DNA of 54,042 nt, taken from Beijerinckiaceae bacterium (GTDB lineage Bacteria > Pseudomonadota > Alphaproteobacteria > Rhizobiales > Beijerinckiaceae). Under the pieces are notes generated by a model. It had not been told where the DNA came from and did no database searches. It saw only the letters and a list, made by a program, of their open reading frames with translations. The position numbers and the translations under genes are program-made. The DNA lies in assembly GCA_947453155.1 (NCBI GenBank), contig CANGFE010000009.1, positions 1-54,042 on the forward strand, in the 5' to 3' direction. Positions 23,500 through 31,627 of this stretch are shown in pieces. Position 1 is the first letter of the stretch, and each line of letters starts with the position of its first letter.

Positions 23500-23895
23500 T
23501 TAGAAGGTCCAATAGGGCTGCTCGCCATAATAATCATAGACGCGCTTGCCACCGCCGCTTTCCGACCAGTCATAGTCGGAGCCGGGCTTGTAACTTGGTG
23601 CGCCCTTGAGCTGGTCTTCCGTCATGTCGAGCTCATAGGCATCCAGCGACAGATTGTAATGCAGCTTCGACCACGGCACGGGAAAGTAATCCTCACCCAT
23701 GCCGAGGAATCCGCCAAAGCTCATGACCGCATAAGCGACATGGCCTGAGCGCTTGTCGATCATGATGCGCTCAATCTCGCCGATCTTGTCGCCATTCGGG
23801 CGGCGCACGGCCGTGCCTTCGACTTTGTCAGAACTGATCAGCGAGACTGTTTCACGCTGCGTGGTTGTTCCAGATGATGCGTTGGTAGGGGCCAT
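23500..23895 (-). CDS. PRC-barrel domain protein
   Basis: A 131-residue protein with one PRC-barrel: LISSDKVEGTAVRRPNGDKIGEIERIMIDKRSG followed in the protein by a conserved-looking GGFLGMGEDYFPVPWSKLHY (quoted in parts here only to locate residues 18-80). PRC barrels occur in photosynthetic reaction centre H subunits and RimM; the stand-alone type is common in stress regulons of Rhizobiales without known function. The tail is Tyr/Gly-rich. The second of two close ATG codons is chosen, six bases after GGAGG. It has its own stress promoter 29 nt upstream. Confidence 0.87.
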   Translation of the reverse strand: MAPTNASSGTTTQRETVSLISSDKVEGTAVRRPNGDKIGEIERIMIDKRSGHVAYAVMSFGGFLGMGEDYFPVPWSKLHYNLSLDAYELDMTEDQLKGAPSYKPGSDYDWSESGGGKRVYDYYGEQPYWTF

Positions 23896-23923
23896 GGACA
23901 TCCTCCATCCTGTGGTGGATGCA

Positions 23924-23948
23924 AACGCAATGTTTGCAGCGCGGTTCC
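23924..23948 (-). promoter_or_regulatory. EcfG-type promoter of the PRC-barrel gene
   Basis: On the minus strand GGAAC (23948-23944), 16 bases, CGTT (23927-23924), 29 nt before the start codon at 23895. Confidence 0.85.
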
Positions 23949-23965
23949 TGCGGCGATTTCGGTCC

Positions 23966-23990
23966 GGAACCAGCACCTACACGCGGCGTT
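23966..23990 (+). promoter_or_regulatory. EcfG-type promoter of a candidate sRNA
   Basis: GGAAC at 23966-23970, 16 bases, CGTT at 23987-23990, divergent from the PRC-barrel promoter. No credible start codon with a ribosome site follows before the terminator ending near 24096. Confidence 0.78.
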
Positions 23991-23996
23991 TCGATC

Positions 23997-24096
23997 GCTG
24001 CATGGGCTGGATCGACCCCTCCCGATCTTGCCGCTGTAAGAAGAGACGGACGAGAAAGTTGCCCGCGATGGCCGCCCCTGCCATCGCGGGCTTTTT
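23997..24096 (+). ncRNA. Candidate general-stress sRNA (about 100 nt)
   Basis: The region runs from the expected transcription start, about seven bases after a perfect stress promoter, to a strong terminator (12-bp perfect stem, five T). It contains an ATG at 24002 but no ribosome site, and the frame it opens passes straight through the terminator, so coding is unlikely. The 5' half is C- and G-rich with possible base-pairing stretches around 24015-24030. This would be an EcfG-controlled small RNA; start and size are inferred. Confidence 0.5.
24061..24096 (+). terminator. Strong rho-independent terminator of the candidate sRNA
   Basis: A 12-bp perfect stem (GCCCGCGATGGC with GCCATCGCGGGC, 7-nt loop) followed by five T. 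Confidence 0.9.
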
Positions 24097-24113
24097 ATGC
24101 GCTGCGGCGAAGC

Positions 24114-24138
24114 GGAACATTATCGCGAGGCATTTGTT
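24114..24138 (+). promoter_or_regulatory. EcfG-like promoter of the DUF3309 gene (variant -10)
   Basis: GGAAC at 24114-24118, 16 bases, TGTT at 24135-24138. The start codon of the small membrane protein is 45 nt downstream. Confidence 0.65.
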
Positions 24139-24182
24139 TTGCGCTCACGTGGTCCCGTTAAGCTGGCTTTGGGAGTTGTCGC

Positions 24183-24341
24183 ATGAACCTTGGCACGATC
24201 CTGCTCGTCATCCTCATTTTGCTTTTGATCGGCGTGATACCGTCTTGGCCCCATAGTCGCAGTTGGGGTTATGGCCCGTCAGGCATTTTGGGCATTGTGC
24301 TCATTATCGTCATCATCATGCTACTGATGGGACGTTTGTGA
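24183..24341 (+). CDS. DUF3309-type small membrane protein (52 aa)
   Basis: A very hydrophobic protein with two membrane segments (NLGTILLVILILLLIGVIP and GILGIVLIIVIIMLLMG) separated by the SWPHSRSWGYGPSG hinge that marks the DUF3309 family. The function is unknown; members are widespread in proteobacteria and often stress-induced. The ATG is preceded by GGGAG at good distance. It has its own promoter and a strong terminator and so is a single-gene unit of the stress island. Confidence 0.85.
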   Translation: MNLGTILLVILILLLIGVIPSWPHSRSWGYGPSGILGIVLIIVIIMLLMGRL

Positions 24342-24348
24342 GACCATA

Positions 24349-24376
24349 AAAAAGCCCCGGCGAAACGGGGCTTTTT
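24349..24376. terminator. Bidirectional terminator between DUF3309 gene and phyR
   Basis: An 11-bp stem (AAAAAGCCCCG with CGGGGCTTTTT, 6-nt loop). Symmetric A- and T-runs allow it to end both convergent transcripts. Confidence 0.92.
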
Positions 24377-24381
24377 GAGGC

Positions 24382-25191
24382 TCAGACCGTGCGCTCTTGC
24401 GCGGCGCGTTTTGAGCGTCTGTCAAAAAATAGCGCTTGGGAAATGACAGCTTTGAGGGAGTCCACACCAAAGGGTTTGGTGATCAAGAAAGCGGGCTCTG
24501 GTGGCTGACCCGTGAGGAAGCGCTCAGGGTAGGCCGTGATGAAGATCACCGGCACTTCCATATTGCCGAGAATCTGATTGACCGCTTCCAAGCCTGATGA
24601 GCCATCTGCCAATTGAATATCTGCCAAAATGAGGCCGGGCTTTTTGGTCTCAATGGTTTTGACCGCTTCCTTATGCGTGCGGGCAATGCCGATCACATGA
24701 TGGCCGAGTTCTTCGACGAGTGTCTGGAGATCAAGTGCAATAAAGGGCTCATCTTCGATGATCAGCACATCAGTGCGGATTTGATCGGCGATTTCTTTGC
24801 TTGCTGCCTCAATCAGGCTCGCGGCTTCGCCGGCGGAACAATCCAAAGCCTTGGCGACTTCGCTTGTTTCAAAACCCTCTAGTGAGGAGAGCAGGAACGC
24901 GATGCGAGGACGCAGTGAGATTGCATCCAGACTGCGCCTTGCGCCGGCCTCGTCGGGGGCAGGGCTTCCTTCCGTATGGTCATTGATGAGAGTCGAGCCC
25001 CAGACTTTTAAGAAGATGCGGTAGAGCGAGGCGCGAATGTCTGCGCCAGACTGTACGGCGGAGGGGTCGGTCACAATCGCCTCAAGCGTGGCTAGGACAT
25101 AGGCATCCCCGCTCGCTTGGCTCCCCGACAGCGCGCGGGCGAACCGGCGCAGATAAGGGATATGCGAGGAGATCGCTTGGGAGACCGACAT
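24382..25191 (-). CDS. phyR: PhyR, general stress response anti-anti-sigma response regulator
   Basis: A 269-residue protein with an N-terminal sigma-like domain (about 1-135, including IPYLRRFARALSGS and an EVAKALDCSAGEA helix-turn-helix-like part) and a C-terminal receiver with acidic pair E146/D147, phosphoacceptor D191 in LILADIQLADG and the TKP lysine. When phosphorylated, PhyR binds NepR through the sigma-like domain and frees EcfG. It is divergent from nepR-ecfG, the standard layout. The kinase that phosphorylates it (HWE type) is not in this window. A GGAAC-N16-GGTT element upstream suggests autoregulation. Confidence 0.96.
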   Translation of the reverse strand: MSVSQAISSHIPYLRRFARALSGSQASGDAYVLATLEAIVTDPSAVQSGADIRASLYRIFLKVWGSTLINDHTEGSPAPDEAGARRSLDAISLRPRIAFLLSSLEGFETSEVAKALDCSAGEAASLIEAASKEIADQIRTDVLIIEDEPFIALDLQTLVEELGHHVIGIARTHKEAVKTIETKKPGLILADIQLADGSSGLEAVNQILGNMEVPVIFITAYPERFLTGQPPEPAFLITKPFGVDSLKAVISQALFFDRRSKRAAQERTV

Positions 25192-25236
25192 GCGTTGTGC
25201 CCTTGCTGAAAGAAATGGTCGAGCTTTCGTTTATAT

Positions 25237-25261
25237 AACCCCAAAATAAGGATTTAGTTCC
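25237..25261 (-). promoter_or_regulatory. EcfG-like promoter of phyR (variant -10)
   Basis: On the minus strand GGAAC (25261-25257), 16 bases, GGTT (25240-25237), 46 nt before the phyR start. Its -35 element lies eight bases from that of the divergent nepR promoter. Confidence 0.7.
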
Positions 25262-25269
25262 AGCCCCAT

Positions 25270-25295
25270 GGAACCGAAGGCTTGGGTCAGGCGTT
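25270..25295 (+). promoter_or_regulatory. EcfG-type promoter of nepR-ecfG
   Basis: GGAAC at 25270-25274, 17 bases, CGTT at 25292-25295. Consensus match for autoregulation of the stress sigma factor operon. Confidence 0.88.
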
Positions 25296-25376
25296 GAGAG
25301 TGGAATTGCTACCCGAAAAGGGGGCTGGCGCAGGACATCTAATGGAGCGCATCCTGTGCCGGAGGGGGTACAAAAG

Positions 25377-25715
25377 ATGGATGAGAAAAGCGGTATGAAA
25401 AAGAAGCCGAGTGCCGTCTCGGCGCGCCCGGTTGTCCGGGCGCTCAGCGGGCGTGGCCCCGCTGCACCCGCCAGCGCCGGCCCGCCTGCCCCCGTGCAGG
25501 TGCAGGCAGCGGCACCCAACATGGCTGAGACAATGCAAGGGATCGAGGAAAGCGGCGCGGAAACTGGGCCCCATGTGAAGGCCTATATCGAGCGCCAGCT
25601 GAAGTCTGTCTACGACGATGTGCTGAACCAGCCGATCCCCGATCGCTTTCTGGAACTCCTCAACGCGCTCGACAAGAGTGTCGATGGCGACAAGCCCAAG
25701 ACCGAGGACAAATGA
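25377..25715 (+). CDS. nepR: NepR-type anti-sigma factor
   Basis: A 112-residue protein; the C-terminal 55 residues carry the NepR core (IERQLKSVYDDVLNQPIPDR in residues 70-90, then FLELLNALD), which wraps around EcfG or PhyR. The N-terminal half is Pro/Ala-rich and likely disordered. The start at 25377 is chosen because GGAGGGGG precedes it; an in-frame GTG at 25356 has no such site. It overlaps the sigma factor start by ATGA, so both are translationally coupled. Confidence 0.93.
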   Translation: MDEKSGMKKKPSAVSARPVVRALSGRGPAAPASAGPPAPVQVQAAAPNMAETMQGIEESGAETGPHVKAYIERQLKSVYDDVLNQPIPDRFLELLNALDKSVDGDKPKTEDK

Positions 25716-26311
25716 CCGAAAAGCCCAGAATGATTCAGGCGAGCCCCCAGCTCAAATCCGATCTTCTTGGCGCGATCCCGAACCTGCGCGCCTTCGCGGT
25801 CTCACTCTGTGGCAATCCTGATCGCGCCGATGATCTGGTTCAAGAAACTCTTGTGAAGGCTTGGAGCAATCTCGGCTCCTTTGTGGAGGGCACCAATATG
25901 CCCGCCTGGCTCTTCACGATTTTGCGCAATATTTATTATTCCGAATATCGCAAGCGCCGCCGTGAGGTGGCCGATTCTGAAGGCACCATTGCCGCGCGCC
26001 TCGCCACAGCGCCTGCGCAAAATGGCCATATGGATTTCCTCGACTTTCGTGAAGCATTGCAGAAGCTTCCGGCTGATCAACGCGAAGCCTTGGTGCTGAT
26101 TGGCGCATCCGGCATGTCTTATGAGGAAGCTGCCGGCATTTGTAATTGTGCGGTGGGCACGATGAAAAGTCGCGTCAATCGCGCGCGCAATCGGCTCATT
26201 GAATTGCTGTCGATTGGCTCCAGCTCCGATTTTGCCTCCGATGCCAATTGGCAGACAGGCCTTGATACGCTCATCATGGGTCATCGCTATTCGCGCACGG
26301 GTAGCGACTGA
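25712..26311 (+). CDS. ecfG: EcfG-type RNA polymerase sigma factor, general stress response
   Basis: A 199-residue extracytoplasmic-function sigma factor of the ECF15/EcfG group. Region 2 is seen in AFAVSLCGNPDRADDLVQET and MPAWLFTILRNIYYSEYRKR, region 4 in LPADQREALVLIGASGMSY followed by AVGTMKSRVNRAR. It directs polymerase to GGAAC-N16/17-CGTT promoters, of which the surrounding 4 kb contain several. Operon with the anti-sigma factor. Frame and length are normal for the group. Confidence 0.95.
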   Translation: MTEKPRMIQASPQLKSDLLGAIPNLRAFAVSLCGNPDRADDLVQETLVKAWSNLGSFVEGTNMPAWLFTILRNIYYSEYRKRRREVADSEGTIAARLATAPAQNGHMDFLDFREALQKLPADQREALVLIGASGMSYEEAAGICNCAVGTMKSRVNRARNRLIELLSIGSSSDFASDANWQTGLDTLIMGHRYSRTGSD

Positions 26312-26353
26312 GGATGCAAGCGTGTCGCTTGCACCTCGCACAGGAGGTGCGGC

Positions 26354-27757
26354 ATGAGCACGCGCATCGAGAGCGATTCCTTCGGCGATATTGAAGTTTC
26401 TGACACCCATTATTGGGGCGCACAGACGCAACGCGCCCTTCACAATTTTCGTATTGGCCATGAGTGCATGCCGCTTGTGCTGATCCATGCGCTGGCGCTG
26501 GTGAAATGCGTGGCGGCGGAAGTGAACGGCGAATTGGGCATCCTCGATGCAGGCCTTGCACAAGCGGTGATGGCGGCCGCGCGCGAAGTGGCCGGCGGGG
26601 AGCATGATGGCGAATTTCCGCTCGTCATCTGGCAGACAGGATCTGGCACGCAGACCAATATGAATGTGAATGAGGTCATCGCCAATCGCGCCAATGAAAT
26701 GCTGGGCTTTGCGCGAGGTTTGAAAAAGCCCATTCACCCCAATGATCATGTCAATCGCGGGCAATCATCTAATGATTGCTTTCCGACCGCCATGCATATT
26801 GCTGCAGCACGTGCCATTGCGGAGCGGCTTTTGCCAGAATTGGATGCGTTGGGTTTGACGCTGGCGCAGAAGGCGGTTGAATTTTCCAATGTCATCAAAG
26901 TGGGCCGCACGCATTTGCAAGATGCGACACCCATCACTTTGGGACAGGAATTTTCAGCCTATGCCGCGCAAGTGGAGCATGGGGCTGCGCGCATTCGCGC
27001 AAGTCTGTCTGATCTCTGGCCGCTGGCGCAAGGTGGCACGGCTGTCGGCACAGGGCTCAATACGCACGCCGAATTTGCACAAGCTTTTGCCGCGCGTATG
27101 GCGGAGATCACAGGCCTGCCCTTCACCAGTGCGACCAATAAATTTGAAGCTCTGGCGAGCCATGACGCAATGGTCTTTGTACATGGCGCTTTGGATGCTC
27201 TGGCGGCCGGGCTTTTTAAAATCGCCAATGATCTGCGCTTGCTGGGCAGCGGGCCGCGGGCCGGCTTGGGCGAAATCACTTTGCCGGAAAATGAGCCGGG
27301 GTCTTCCATCATGCCGGGCAAGGTCAATCCGACACAGGCTGAAGCGCTGACCATGGTTTGCGCGCGGGTCTTTGGTAATCAGACGACCATCTCTTTTGCT
27401 GGCTCGCAAGGCCACTTTGAATTGAATGTGTTCAAGCCCGTCATCGCCCATGCCATGCTGGAGAGCATCACTTTGCTCGCGGATGCCGTGAATTCGTTCC
27501 GCTTGCATTGTGTGCAGGATATTGCTGTCAATCGCGCACGGATTTCTGATGATCTCGAGCGCTCCTTGATGTTGGTGACGGCCTTAGCGCCCCATATTGG
27601 CTATGACAATGCCGCGCGCATTGCTAAAGCCGCTCATGAGAAGGGCACAAGTTTGCGCGAAGAGGCTTTACGCCTCGGTCTTGTCTCAGCGCGCGATTTT
27701 GAAAAATGGGTGAGGCCAGAAAAAATGCTGCACCCCGATCAGGGTGCGGGAGGCTGA
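26354..27757 (+). CDS. fumC: Fumarate hydratase, class II
   Basis: A 467-residue cytoplasmic TCA-cycle enzyme converting fumarate and malate, of the fumarase/aspartase superfamily. Visible markers are [50 protein letters not shown] and the signature [18 protein letters not shown] and the HLQDA catalytic His region point to fumarase rather than argininosuccinate lyase. A GGAGG site is just before the ATG. It shares no operon with the stress genes; its 3' end overlaps the convergent DUF1624 gene by 19 bases. Confidence 0.95.
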   Translation: MSTRIESDSFGDIEVSDTHYWGAQTQRALHNFRIGHECMPLVLIHALALVKCVAAEVNGELGILDAGLAQAVMAAAREVAGGEHDGEFPLVIWQTGSGTQTNMNVNEVIANRANEMLGFARGLKKPIHPNDHVNRGQSSNDCFPTAMHIAAARAIAERLLPELDALGLTLAQKAVEFSNVIKVGRTHLQDATPITLGQEFSAYAAQVEHGAARIRASLSDLWPLAQGGTAVGTGLNTHAEFAQAFAARMAEITGLPFTSATNKFEALASHDAMVFVHGALDALAAGLFKIANDLRLLGSGPRAGLGEITLPENEPGSSIMPGKVNPTQAEALTMVCARVFGNQTTISFAGSQGHFELNVFKPVIAHAMLESITLLADAVNSFRLHCVQDIAVNRARISDDLERSLMLVTALAPHIGYDNAARIAKAAHEKGTSLREEALRLGLVSARDFEKWVRPEKMLHPDQGAGG

Positions 27758-28719
27758 GGCGTGAGCCTGCGCAAGCAGGCTTTGGTGATGTCGTTGAACT
27801 TCGTCTGTTCTTCTAGCGTGAGCTGATTGCGCGCCACAGCGCGGCCCATGCCCTTATCTGTCGCCTCTTGCGCAATGCAGCTGCAGGCCCGCGTGCACAG
27901 GCCTGCTTCACCACCTGTGGTCACACATTGCGTCTCGCAGCCGCGCATGAAGCCCGATTGTGCGCCCAGAAGATCAACCTCGCGCGGCGCTGTGAGTGTG
28001 GCACCCACAAACACCAGCGCGAAAAGCACGGGTTGATGGGTGAGATAAAGCACAAGCGTATGCCGCCCACCCCAAACGAGGCTGCGCCCAAAAATGCTTT
28101 TCGGCTGCCAGCTGTCGAGCGGTTGCGGCAGTCCTTTTGCAGCGATGGCGCGGCCAGCTAACAGACCTAGCAGCATCACGCCAAACCAAGGCAGGAGCGG
28201 GCGCCAATCATTGGTGATGGGTGGATGCGTCCCAAGCCCCAACCATTGCCACAGCGGCGCATCCAGAGCGGGCTCCGATAGGAGGAGCGGCAAGGCCAGC
28301 GCGACAAGTGCGATGGACGCGACAAGCCAAGCTGGTGCGAAGAGCAACGGCAGGCTGAGCGCGCTGCCCAAAGCCAGCAGATGCAAAATGCCAAACCAGA
28401 TAAAGGCATCTGGGAAGATCAGATAGGTGACCGCCGTGACACCCAATGCGGCGACAGCAATCAGGCCGATGCGCATGAGCGCGTTATGCAGATCAAGTCC
28501 GTTGCGTGCGGCTAACGTCAGGCCAAGCCCGGCAATGAAGACAAATGAAGCGGCAATGCCATGGCCAAAGCCATGAAAGCCCGCGCTGTCGGTAAAAGCT
28601 TCCGGCGTGAGGCGGAAGTAAGCCAAGTCCCAACAAAAATGGAAGATAAACATCGCCACAAGCGCAAGCCCGCGCCCAGCATCAAGCGCGGGCCAGCGTT
28701 TTGTGGCGATCTGTTCCAT
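27739..28719 (-). CDS. DUF1624 membrane acyltransferase-like protein with Cys-rich C-terminal extension
   Basis: A 326-residue polytopic protein of the DUF1624/heparan-alpha-glucosaminide N-acetyltransferase group: [22 protein letters not shown] carries the family's N-terminal arginine and His, followed by about seven membrane segments. Unlike usual members (about 230-260 residues) it has some 70 extra residues at the end with six Cys (GCETQC, CTRACSC, KACLRR). It is the last gene of an operon with the OpgH-type glucan synthase and overlaps the preceding gene as TAATG. A role in acyl-decorating a periplasmic glucan is inferred from that position. Confidence 0.8.
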   Translation of the reverse strand: MEQIATKRWPALDAGRGLALVAMFIFHFCWDLAYFRLTPEAFTDSAGFHGFGHGIAASFVFIAGLGLTLAARNGLDLHNALMRIGLIAVAALGVTAVTYLIFPDAFIWFGILHLLALGSALSLPLLFAPAWLVASIALVALALPLLLSEPALDAPLWQWLGLGTHPPITNDWRPLLPWFGVMLLGLLAGRAIAAKGLPQPLDSWQPKSIFGRSLVWGGRHTLVLYLTHQPVLFALVFVGATLTAPREVDLLGAQSGFMRGCETQCVTTGGEAGLCTRACSCIAQEATDKGMGRAVARNQLTLEEQTKFNDITKACLRRLTPQPPAP

Positions 28720-29762
28720 TATTTCGGCGCAGCAGGCTTGTCGTTGAAATGGCTGAAGATCATATCGGGCGCGCTTTTATTATGCTGCGAGGGCACAGTG
28801 CGGCCCGCCCAAATCTCGGTCACATCGGCGCCTTTGAACGACATGACGGGCGCTTCGCCCCACGCCTCGACGCCTTTCGAACGCCACGCCACACGCGCCA
28901 CATCGGAGTTAAACTCCGTTGCATACATGGAACGCATCGACGCGAAGGGGTAATTGCGCGGCACATCGGCAGACAGGCTCGTTTCAATCACGAAGCGCTC
29001 TTGATCAATCGTATCGATCTTGAGTTTGGCTGAACCACCGCGTGCGAATTCGAGTGTGAAGGTCATGGTCGCCGGATCAAGCGCAATGCTTTTCAAATCG
29101 ACAATCGGACGATCTTTGATTTCCACCGGACCGATGAGGAAAGACGAGCCATAGGCTGTCCAGCGCATATCAGCGAAAGGCAACGGGCGCGCGCGCCAAT
29201 AGCCGTCGGGCGGATAGATGACGAGAACTTCTTCGGCGCGCTCGCGATATTTCATCCAGAGCTGCACCATGTGCAGGCCCTTCACTTCGCGATTGCCAAT
29301 GCGGATCGGCACATTCGCGGGGCGCCAGAAGGAGGGATAAATATAGCCAGTCAGCCAGAAATCGGGTGTTTCCCAAAAAGTGATGCGCTGCTCTTTGGTG
29401 GCATCCGACCGATAGACGGGATCTGCCGACATATCGCAGGAGGTGAAATCAGGCGCATAGCGATCGACATTGATCGTGCCGATATAGGCGGGGTGAGCCG
29501 CTTGAATGCGGAAGTCGCGCACATTGGGTGAAGTGAATGTCAGTTCGACATTGTCCTTCTCGGCGCACAGCACGGGCACAGAGCGATTGGCGACATTGAC
29601 CGCGATTTCATTCGGATTGATGCCTTCTTTCGGCGGCACGAATTCGGGCGCCACAGGCACGGGTGTTTTCACCGGCGGGCGGGGCGCTGATTGGGCAAAG
29701 GCGCCCGTGACAGACAGCGTTACAGAAACAGCGAGACCAAAGGTAATCAGTCGGGCTTTCAT
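28719..29762 (-). CDS. Periplasmic protein of unknown function in opgH operon
   Basis: A 347-residue protein with a Sec signal peptide (MKARLITFGLAVSVTLSV to AFA) and a Pro-rich linker. The mature part has a Cys in VPVLCAEKDN and another in FTSCDMSADP, and is otherwise beta-rich (RITFWETPDFWLTGYIYP, VQLWMKYRERAEEVL). I do not recognise a family; it is not the OpgG/MdoG protein that usually accompanies OpgH. It is coupled by overlap both to opgH upstream (ATGA) and to the DUF1624 gene downstream (TAATG), so it probably handles the same glucan in the periplasm. Confidence 0.75.
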   Translation of the reverse strand: MKARLITFGLAVSVTLSVTGAFAQSAPRPPVKTPVPVAPEFVPPKEGINPNEIAVNVANRSVPVLCAEKDNVELTFTSPNVRDFRIQAAHPAYIGTINVDRYAPDFTSCDMSADPVYRSDATKEQRITFWETPDFWLTGYIYPSFWRPANVPIRIGNREVKGLHMVQLWMKYRERAEEVLVIYPPDGYWRARPLPFADMRWTAYGSSFLIGPVEIKDRPIVDLKSIALDPATMTFTLEFARGGSAKLKIDTIDQERFVIETSLSADVPRNYPFASMRSMYATEFNSDVARVAWRSKGVEAWGEAPVMSFKGADVTEIWAGRTVPSQHNKSAPDMIFSHFNDKPAAPK

Positions 29763-31573
29763 GTCGTTTCTAACTTTCTTTGCAATAAAGTTTCGTTGGC
29801 GGCTGTTACGCTCTCCAATGTGGTGAGCACAGGCGGCGGCGCCAGATCTTCGGGAATGGCACATAAGCCGGTCTTTTTCAAAAACGCGCCAAAGGCTGGG
29901 CCCGATGTGAACACAGCAAAGGGTGCGGCCAGAACATAGCCCAGCGTCAGCGGCAAAGACCAGAGAATGAGTTGCGGCGCCAGCTCAGCGGCAATGGCAA
30001 AGAGAAGCCCGCCAAATACCATCTGCGGCCACAGGCCCGCCAAAGCCTCTTCAAGCGTCAGCTGATGCGCATCGCGCGATTGGCCGCTCCAGACAACAGA
30101 ATGGCCGAAGGCCAGCCCAATGATGAAAATGCCCGTGCGCAAAGTGGTGGACGCGCCCAGCATGAAAGAGAAAAGAACCTCGAGCAGCGCTCCGCTGAAG
30201 AAGCGAAAGGCCCCGCCATAGCGCGCCAGCGCGCCGCGGGTCAGCGCAATATCAAGAAAGCCCGCGAGTTTGGGCGCGAGATAGAGCGCCAAAAAGGCGA
30301 GATAAAAAGCAATGGCCGATTGCGCCGGAAAACGTGTGAGATCTTCGCCATCCAGCGGCTTGAGGGCTGCCAGCAGCAGAATGAGGGTGAAGGCCGGCAC
30401 GCCGACAAACATCATGATCGCCCAGATGAGCTGGAAGCGACTCATCGGCTGGATGCCCTTCATGTCGAGCAATTGCCAATATTGCATATTACCCTGACAC
30501 CAGCGCAGATCGCGGCGTGTGAATTCGAGCAAGGTCGGCGGATTGTCTTCAAACGAGCCGCTTTCTTCCGGCAGCACGCGACATTCATAACCCGCGCGGC
30601 GCATCAGCACGGCCTCGACCTGATCATGCGAAAGAATTTGTCCACCTAGCGGCGGGCCGCCCGGCAAAACCGGCAAGTGACATTCGTCACGAAATGGCGC
30701 GATGCGCACAAGTGCATTATGCCCCCAGAAGGGGCCACAATCTCCCGCCCACCACGCGCTGCCCATTGTGTAGGGCCGCATGCCGTGGCGCATGCCAAAT
30801 TGAAAGATGCGCGCAAAGCCCGATTGTGTGGGCGCGCCCACCACAAGGCTCTGCAAAATGCCGAGTTTTGGATAGGCCTGCGCCATGCGCACCATGCGGC
30901 GGATCATATTGCCCGACATCAGACTATCCGCATCGAGCGGCAGCATGAATTCAAAGTCGGCGCCATAACGCTCGCAGAAATCGCGCATATTGCCGGCTTT
31001 GAAACCTTCATTGGTTTCGCGGCGGCGGTAGTGAATGCGTGAGGCAAAGCGCGGGTAGCGCATTTTCAAATCTTCGAAGCGACGCTCTTCTTCCAAGGCG
31101 ACTTGGGCATCATTGGTGTCGCTCAAAATGAAGAAGGAGAAGAAGAGGTCTTCACCCGTCTTTTCGAGCGACAGCATGAGTGTCTCCAGCCGCGCATAAG
31201 CGCGTGCCGGATCTTCATTGCGCAATGTCATGGTGATGGCGGTGCGGCTTTGCAGCGGCACCAATTGGTCGCCTGCTGCAGCGAAGGGCGCGACGAGGTG
31301 GCGGCCATTTTGGCGCAAATGCAGGAGCCAGAGGCCAAGCAGCGCATTCCAGACGCCTAGCACGCTCCAAGGGGCTGCAATGGCGAAGCAGATGAAGATC
31401 AAAACATCGATCACGCTCCAGCCCTGATCACCCAAAATAGTGCCAAGCCAATATAAAAGCGCGATATAGGTCGCTATGTTCAGGACAGCGGCGGCAATCC
31501 GGCGACGCATCAGAACCGTAGTTCCTTGCAGGCCCGCGGGCGTCATCTTTGCGTCAACGTTGCTTTGCGACAT
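29759..31573 (-). CDS. opgH: Glucans biosynthesis glucosyltransferase H (OpgH/MdoH-like)
   Basis: A 604-residue inner-membrane processive GT2 enzyme. Two N-terminal membrane segments precede the catalytic domain with MTLRNEDPARAYARLE, the Asp motif MLPLDADSLMSG, GHNALVRIAPF and the terminal (Q/R)xxRW-type motif TRRDLRWCQGN, followed by about six membrane segments. OpgH makes the linear beta-1,2 backbone of osmoregulated periplasmic glucans and moves it across the membrane. The start at 31573 agrees with the membrane topology; the frame continues upstream without support. The usual opgG partner is absent; other genes take its place. Confidence 0.9.
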   Translation of the reverse strand: MSQSNVDAKMTPAGLQGTTVLMRRRIAAAVLNIATYIALLYWLGTILGDQGWSVIDVLIFICFAIAAPWSVLGVWNALLGLWLLHLRQNGRHLVAPFAAAGDQLVPLQSRTAITMTLRNEDPARAYARLETLMLSLEKTGEDLFFSFFILSDTNDAQVALEEERRFEDLKMRYPRFASRIHYRRRETNEGFKAGNMRDFCERYGADFEFMLPLDADSLMSGNMIRRMVRMAQAYPKLGILQSLVVGAPTQSGFARIFQFGMRHGMRPYTMGSAWWAGDCGPFWGHNALVRIAPFRDECHLPVLPGGPPLGGQILSHDQVEAVLMRRAGYECRVLPEESGSFEDNPPTLLEFTRRDLRWCQGNMQYWQLLDMKGIQPMSRFQLIWAIMMFVGVPAFTLILLLAALKPLDGEDLTRFPAQSAIAFYLAFLALYLAPKLAGFLDIALTRGALARYGGAFRFFSGALLEVLFSFMLGASTTLRTGIFIIGLAFGHSVVWSGQSRDAHQLTLEEALAGLWPQMVFGGLLFAIAAELAPQLILWSLPLTLGYVLAAPFAVFTSGPAFGAFLKKTGLCAIPEDLAPPPVLTTLESVTAANETLLQRKLETT

Positions 31574-31627
31574 GATGCTCTCGGGAGGCGCCTTAAGCTC
31601 AGGCGCGGGACAATAGTGGGTCGTCGT

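Noticed and set aside
23753-24256. Plus-strand open frame across the PRC-barrel leader and candidate sRNA
   Set aside because: It crosses two promoters and a strong terminator, lacks a ribosome site and shows no domain.
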